A model generated the notes under the pieces. The model did not search any database. It worked only from the letters and a program-made list of their open reading frames with translations, and was not told where the DNA came from. From Ancylostoma caninum (taxonomy: Eukaryota; Nematoda; Chromadorea; Rhabditida; Ancylostomatidae), in contig JBAJFG010000454.1 of NCBI GenBank assembly GCA_037903475.1, positions 1,302,001 to 1,366,000 of the forward strand: a stretch of DNA of 64,000 nucleotides, written 5' to 3'. Each line of letters begins with the position of its first letter. Position 1 is the first letter of the stretch. A program made the position numbers and the translations under genes. Below, in pieces: positions 59,004-64,000 of the stretch.

Positions 59004-62000
59004 ATCTACCCAATATACAGCGAAATAGGACAGTTCTAAGCTGTAGCCATCATATCTTAGGTTTAAAAAACGATGTAATTAGGTAGAGGAAGACTCGCTC
59101 CAACCGCAATAGATGGAAGATTTATAACACCATTTGTCCAAAGATATGAATTGGGCCATCTTTAAAATAACGTTTATCGCGGAATCAAGGCGGAATTCTG
59201 GCCTTCCTTTCTATTTTTTTTTTGCTCATCTCGTTTGAGGCATACCTTCGAGTGTGTTGAATAAATAAATGAGAATGTAAATAATTGAATGAAATAAATG
59301 GCTGCAACGGCAATAGGTAGCTAAACTTGAGGAAAGCAAACTATTTGGAGCCAAAAACAAGGTGTTAGCAGGGTTGTCAGCCGAACGAGTGAGACCAGTT
59401 GATCCACGACGTCTAATGGGGGAAGTGGGTGGCGAGTGAGGAGAATGACGGGCAATCCACACTTTCTGCCAACACCTGCTATGCGCCATCATTAGACAAA
59501 AACGCAATTCGCTCGCCGGTAGCAAAAACTCGGATGCGCGGAAAAAAATCCGAAATTGTCACCTCGACACCACATAACAGCTGTTGCCCCGTCGCCAAAC
59601 CATTGCTATAGGAGCTCTAGGGTGACATACGAAGGGTTCCGTTCCGTGCTTGCCTTCTCCGCTTCCTTTGAAATGAGTTTGTTGCGGTGGATGAGCTTTT
59701 TAGGCAGTAATGAGAACGATTTGTGTGATTGGCCAGCCTCAGCAAGCATCAAAAATTAGTGATAGAACATAAAAATATGTATACCACATTTATCGTCCAC
59801 TTTAGATGAAAAAGACTCAGACAGCCGTCCCGGTGAGTTCATAAATCTCTTCACTAGCGTGCAATGTTCATAAATACATCCCAATGTCCTTGATTTACTT
59901 TGAAATAATTGTCTTTAGCAGCAATTGTTCAGGAAAAAAACCAATCTGGGAAAGAGCAGATTACCTTCGAATGAAAATAAATGCTCCAGAAATTACTGGT
60001 ATTTGTAAATATTCCCGAAAAATTTTTGGACATCACCTATCGGACGAGCCTTGCGTGAAAATCTGGGATTCATGAAACCCATTCGAAACTCTACAACCTA
60101 CGTGATCCTAAGGTCTGCTCTACACCGTCTAAAAGTGGGAAGTACAGCCCGATTTTTAACCAATTATTAATGGCTTCGAATCCATTTCATACATTTCTTG
60201 CATTTACGCCTCCAATTCTCTTTCCTGGAACTCGAGCCTTGAACCAACAATGAGAATAATGAGAATATTTTGTGTGATTAGTCCTTGCGTCGTAGTGTTC
60301 GAGTTTCTAATTTGTTCGTGAACAGGTATTTCACCAAAACCATAGGGTTTCCAAATTACAGCTCATGAGTACAGGCACAGAATTTCTGAATAGTATTACA
60401 TTTTTATACCTTGACGGTCTCATTTTTTTCGTACTTTTTCCAGCACCATAATGTTCTCCATATGTGAAACTAAGCATGAGTGAAGGGAACTCCAAAGGCA
60501 AAACAGCTTTGAAGCCGAAGTACGGCGAATCAATGACAACCCTTATGAATTACATATTGAAAAGTCGAAAGTATTGGGATGTGTTTATCTGAAATGTTTC
60601 TGCTTTCATGTACTGCAGGGCTACTTCGTTAGGCAAGCGTCCGGCACAAAACTAATTTCAGATGCTTAAGATCTTAGAAATATCTAAGATTTTTTAGTCA
60701 GATATTCTGGCGTGATTACCACTCGCAACAGTGAATTCTTCTGGCACTTGAGAAGATTTTTGAATAACGTTACATCTAAATTCGACGAGTGGAGCTTAGC
60801 AACAAAAAAAACTAGCACAGAATTCGAGCTAGACTCATGCACGTAACCAATCCGGAATCGGCGGTTTGGGTGAGAATTTGATAAGGACATAGAAGCAGGG
60901 CTCAGGAGGTGTTTAACCTAAGAAATGGAAGAAATTTTCGTATTGCGACTCCATAAAAAGAAAGGCCATTTCGAAAGAACTTCCAGTGTTTTTATCGCTG
61001 TAAAGAGAGGGTGAAGTGAGAAAACGAACATTTTGCTGAAAAAAAAAGTTGTTGAGAGAAACTTCACAGATCGTTTCTTATGATACTGTTTGCATTTTGA
61101 AATGGCACAACGACGGAGAGAACCACAGAAGCGCACAGGTAAGCTCAGGAAGAATATATTTTCAAGAATTTTTCCCTATGAGCTTACAGACGAATACTAG
61201 AATTTTACAAGGAAATTACCTCAACGCTATCAGAAAAACGATGATTCAAGTAGAATTCTAGCGTTACTCTCACCATCCCTATTCTGTGGTAGCTTGATAA
61301 ACTGGAATGTTCTGGGGTTTCAAATCACGGAAATCTGATTAGTTAATCCTAAAAAAGTGTCAAATATGTGGTTACTTTGCTATACATGAGCTCCGGCGAG
61401 TAAAACAAATCATTTGCTCTTCTCAATAAATAGAAAGCGTGGACAAATCTAAGTAGAAATGCAAAAACGATGTTAACACATTGTAGAATCATAAGAAAAA
61501 CCCATCGGCCACGAAACCAAGAACTCTTGCCACATACGCGAAAAAAATATGTGAGGTAGGTAGGCTACGAATGGACGGAGAAATTCGTCGAGAGAACCAC
61601 TGCGTCAGAGGATACCGAAAGCTACGCAATGTGATCCTGGCAAAAAAATCCACAAATTGCGTAATACCCTGATTTCCGGAGAGAAATGAGTGAGCAACCC
61701 ACTTTTGAGATGCACTAACATTAATCCTGAGGTTCGAACTCGCTAAAAATGAGATATCCGTTTCAATGAGTGCATGGTTTGGCTTATCCGAGAACAAAAT
61801 GTAGTGCAAATATTCTTTAGGAAGCAAGACCTATGGTAAAGGACAACATCGGCTGAAGTCTGATAGATAACTCCACAAAAAGAGTGGGAGGAAGCCAATG
61901 GTCCACATAGAGCACATCTGCAATTCGAAGCAAATACCTTATTGATAGGTAGTCCTCGTCTGAACGAACAAGGGCAATGAAGCCGTCGCGGTCCATTTGA

Positions 62001-62822
62001 GGACACGAAAAGGGGCAGACTGGGACAGAATCGAACGCCGGCGGAGAGTGGGAGCGGTGAGGTTCAGATCATGGATTTCGATCGATGCTGGTGATGGGAA
62101 TTGTGTAAGAAATGTGATGTCTGGTTGAGGTTGAAATGCAGGATCACAGGAATGAGTTTTCGAGGAGTTATGACAAGGGTAGAGTAGCTGGGTCGCGGAA
62201 TGGATCATTGAAGATCAATTTCTGGTAAGAAATCAATGCGATGGGATCAAAATCGCATCGTTAAAAGAATGCATGAGGCCTAAAGTACCATGATAGTTTT
62301 CAGGATCGAGTTCTGAAGCAGTAAATGCTCCAAAAGCTTGGAAATAAGGCGTAAATCGAAGACTGTTTGAAAGAGGAGAGGGTAAGAGTAGAGTAATGTG
62401 GTTGCCCGACTCTTTCCTGGCTCAGCCCTATCGAATGGAGGTGATCACAGAATATCCAGTGGATTCGTGCACTGATTTAAATCGTTTCTTACCATTTCCA
62501 TTATCAAGGAGAGGAAATGAATGATAATTTTAGCGAAAAAATAATAATTATAGGGGAAAGATGCTGCTCCCTATAATTTGTATTTTATTTATTAGATCTA
62601 GTGAACGATATTAAATGTCGAGACATAAAAATTAGACAAGAATAAAATAAAAGAAAGTGAATAAAAAATAAATGATCTGAGCGGAATTTGATGTGAAGAA
62701 GCTTTGGGCTATCCAGAAAATTTTTAGAATCTTTTTAGCTTTCTTTTCTTAGATTTTGCGTTACCTCACTTTTTTCTCTTTGCTGATTTTACTAAAATTA
62801 TCACATCAACCTAGATTCCAGA
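59004..62822. other. No confident gene
   Basis: Minus-strand ORFs between 61489 and 62208 look protein-like in places but show no family motif. Nothing else is recognised. Confidence 0.35.
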
Positions 62823-62970
62823 AATCTCCGGTAGATCTCTATAGGGAGTCACTGGAATTCCTAAGCAACTTAAGTCAATTTCATTACGAAGTTTATCATC
62901 CTAAAGCCAAAATAGATAGAGTTGGAGATCTATTTCGCTTCATAATGTACCTTCACGCAGTGATGAATAG
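62823..62970 (+). CDS. Candidate internal exon
   Basis: Bounded by AGATTCCAG and ATAG-GTGAGAG. Encodes SPVDLYRESLEFLSNLSQFH, VYHPKAKIDRVGDLFRFIMY and LHAVMNR. Composition and splice sites are good, but no family is recognised and no neighbouring exon is fixed. Confidence 0.3.
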
Positions 62971-64000
62971 GTGAGAGTAAGCTTGAATGGTAATCCGTGC
63001 AGGACTCATTTCAAGGAATGTGAAGCAAATCTGAGCTCTGTCATGCGGCGAACACGCAGAAAAACGAATGATCCACGGTCTCTGGCAGCGACCCTGTACA
63101 TACGTGAGCTCCGCCCGTATTCCACATCACTCGTATTTTCTAAAGGCTACCATCATCAGCACAGCAAGTGTGTAATGTCAGAAACAGATATCGATGCTGA
63201 TGTCACACGATTCAAGACGTGGAGGAGCCATTTCGTCTCCACGAATCACCCACACACAGTACAGCTGTGACTCACAGACGACCACACACACACAAAAGCA
63301 GACATCCTTTAGGTCATGAATGGCTCACGTCAAGGCAGCAGATAGCTGCTGTCAACACAAGAGGGCAAAATGCAGAAGTCGCACACGTAATCGTTTCCAG
63401 GATACCTTCCACAGCGCGCAAGGTATTCCATAAAGATCAACCCCATGAGCATATCAGATTGCCAGATCAGGACTGTGTTCATCAACGGATGTTGAAGCTT
63501 TTCTGCGTGGACGAATTTTGCGAGGAACGGGCGGAGACCACGCCCCTTCAAACTTTTCCGTTTTCATGAACCTGAGCAAAGCAATCGTCACTTAGGAAAA
63601 ATGTATGTTTTCCATTAGAAATATTTGGAAGATGGCATACAACTTAATACTATAATAAGGTCACATGAAAAATATCAAGATCTAAGAAATCGCCATGAGC
63701 TCATTCGCACTCTGATTGGTGGATATAACCTCGACCAATCAGAGAACGACAAGAAAAGTGGGCGAAAAAACCAAGAACCTATGCACTGGAATCTAAAGAG
63801 ATTCAGAAGGCAGAGAGAAAACCGCGCAAATATGCTGGGAACCACAATCACCTGTCAGTGGACCCATGATGGTTGCGCAGATCCAACCTCTTCGAGAATG
63901 AGTTCCCAGGTTTTTTTTTATTACGGTCCATCAAAATGGTATGCAGGTTACTAGTTTCAGAATTTCTCATTCCTCACTTGTTTAGAATTAAATCGAACTT
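62971..64000. other. No confident gene
   Basis: Overlapping open frames at 62971-63270, 63219-63569 and 63625-63954 lack recognisable motifs. A short CA run lies near 63280. Confidence 0.3.

Overview
The window looks like nuclear DNA of a nematode, most likely a clade V (strongylid or hookworm-type) worm. The sequence support is: AT-leaning DNA with almost no long ORFs; genes cut into small exons by introns of about 50 nt with plain GT...AG ends; and a dense layer of decayed transposable elements of kinds found in animals. The lineage is an inference; no rRNA or other marker gene is present. There are no prokaryotic features (operons, Shine-Dalgarno sites, CRISPR).

Layout. 1-8.1 kb: little recognisable coding; a 215-bp foldback element (397-611) and a GC-rich island near 3.9-4.05 kb. 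8.1-13.4 kb: one decayed CR1-like LINE on the minus strand, broken by a tRNA-derived SINE with 13-bp target duplications, two Tc1/mariner elements with terminal inverted repeats, and a short hAT-type end. 13.4-17.4 kb: coding-like minus-strand ORFs, a third mariner transposase relic interrupted by a Penelope-like element (PLE) end, and a 512-bp perfect ATT microsatellite. 18.4-19.2 kb: a small plus-strand Myb/SANT (NAIF1-like) gene. 19.3-21.1 kb: a PLE split by a 1.3-kb inverted-repeat element. 21.2-25.6 kb: no confident gene. 25.6-26.8 kb: a PIF1-type (Helitron-like) helicase relic, then another GIY-YIG fragment. 31.45-33.77 kb: a young LTR retrotransposon deletion derivative. 35.8-37.8 kb: a PLE with inverted ends and a 14-bp target duplication. 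39.4-45.0 kb: the best host gene, a minus-strand transmembrane EGF-family ligand precursor with a PLE relic in an intron. 45-58 kb: isolated exon candidates, a mariner fragment, an AAA+ ATPase-like relic and simple repeats. 58.57-58.99 kb: a 420-bp element made only of two inverted PLE ends. 59-64 kb: mostly unassigned.

Most notable signal. Eight PLE ends share a compact RNA motif (CTGANGA, a short hairpin, GAAAC, then GTC, closed by an outer stem) that matches the catalytic core of hammerhead ribozymes, which are known from PLEs. Two insertions carry these ends as inverted pairs within perfect target duplications, one of them with no coding DNA at all, and both carry an extra 3' tail on one arm only. 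The second notable item is the LTR element: nearly identical LTRs, primer site and polypurine tract, no gag, protease or RT, yet an intact 467-codon 3' ORF of unknown function.
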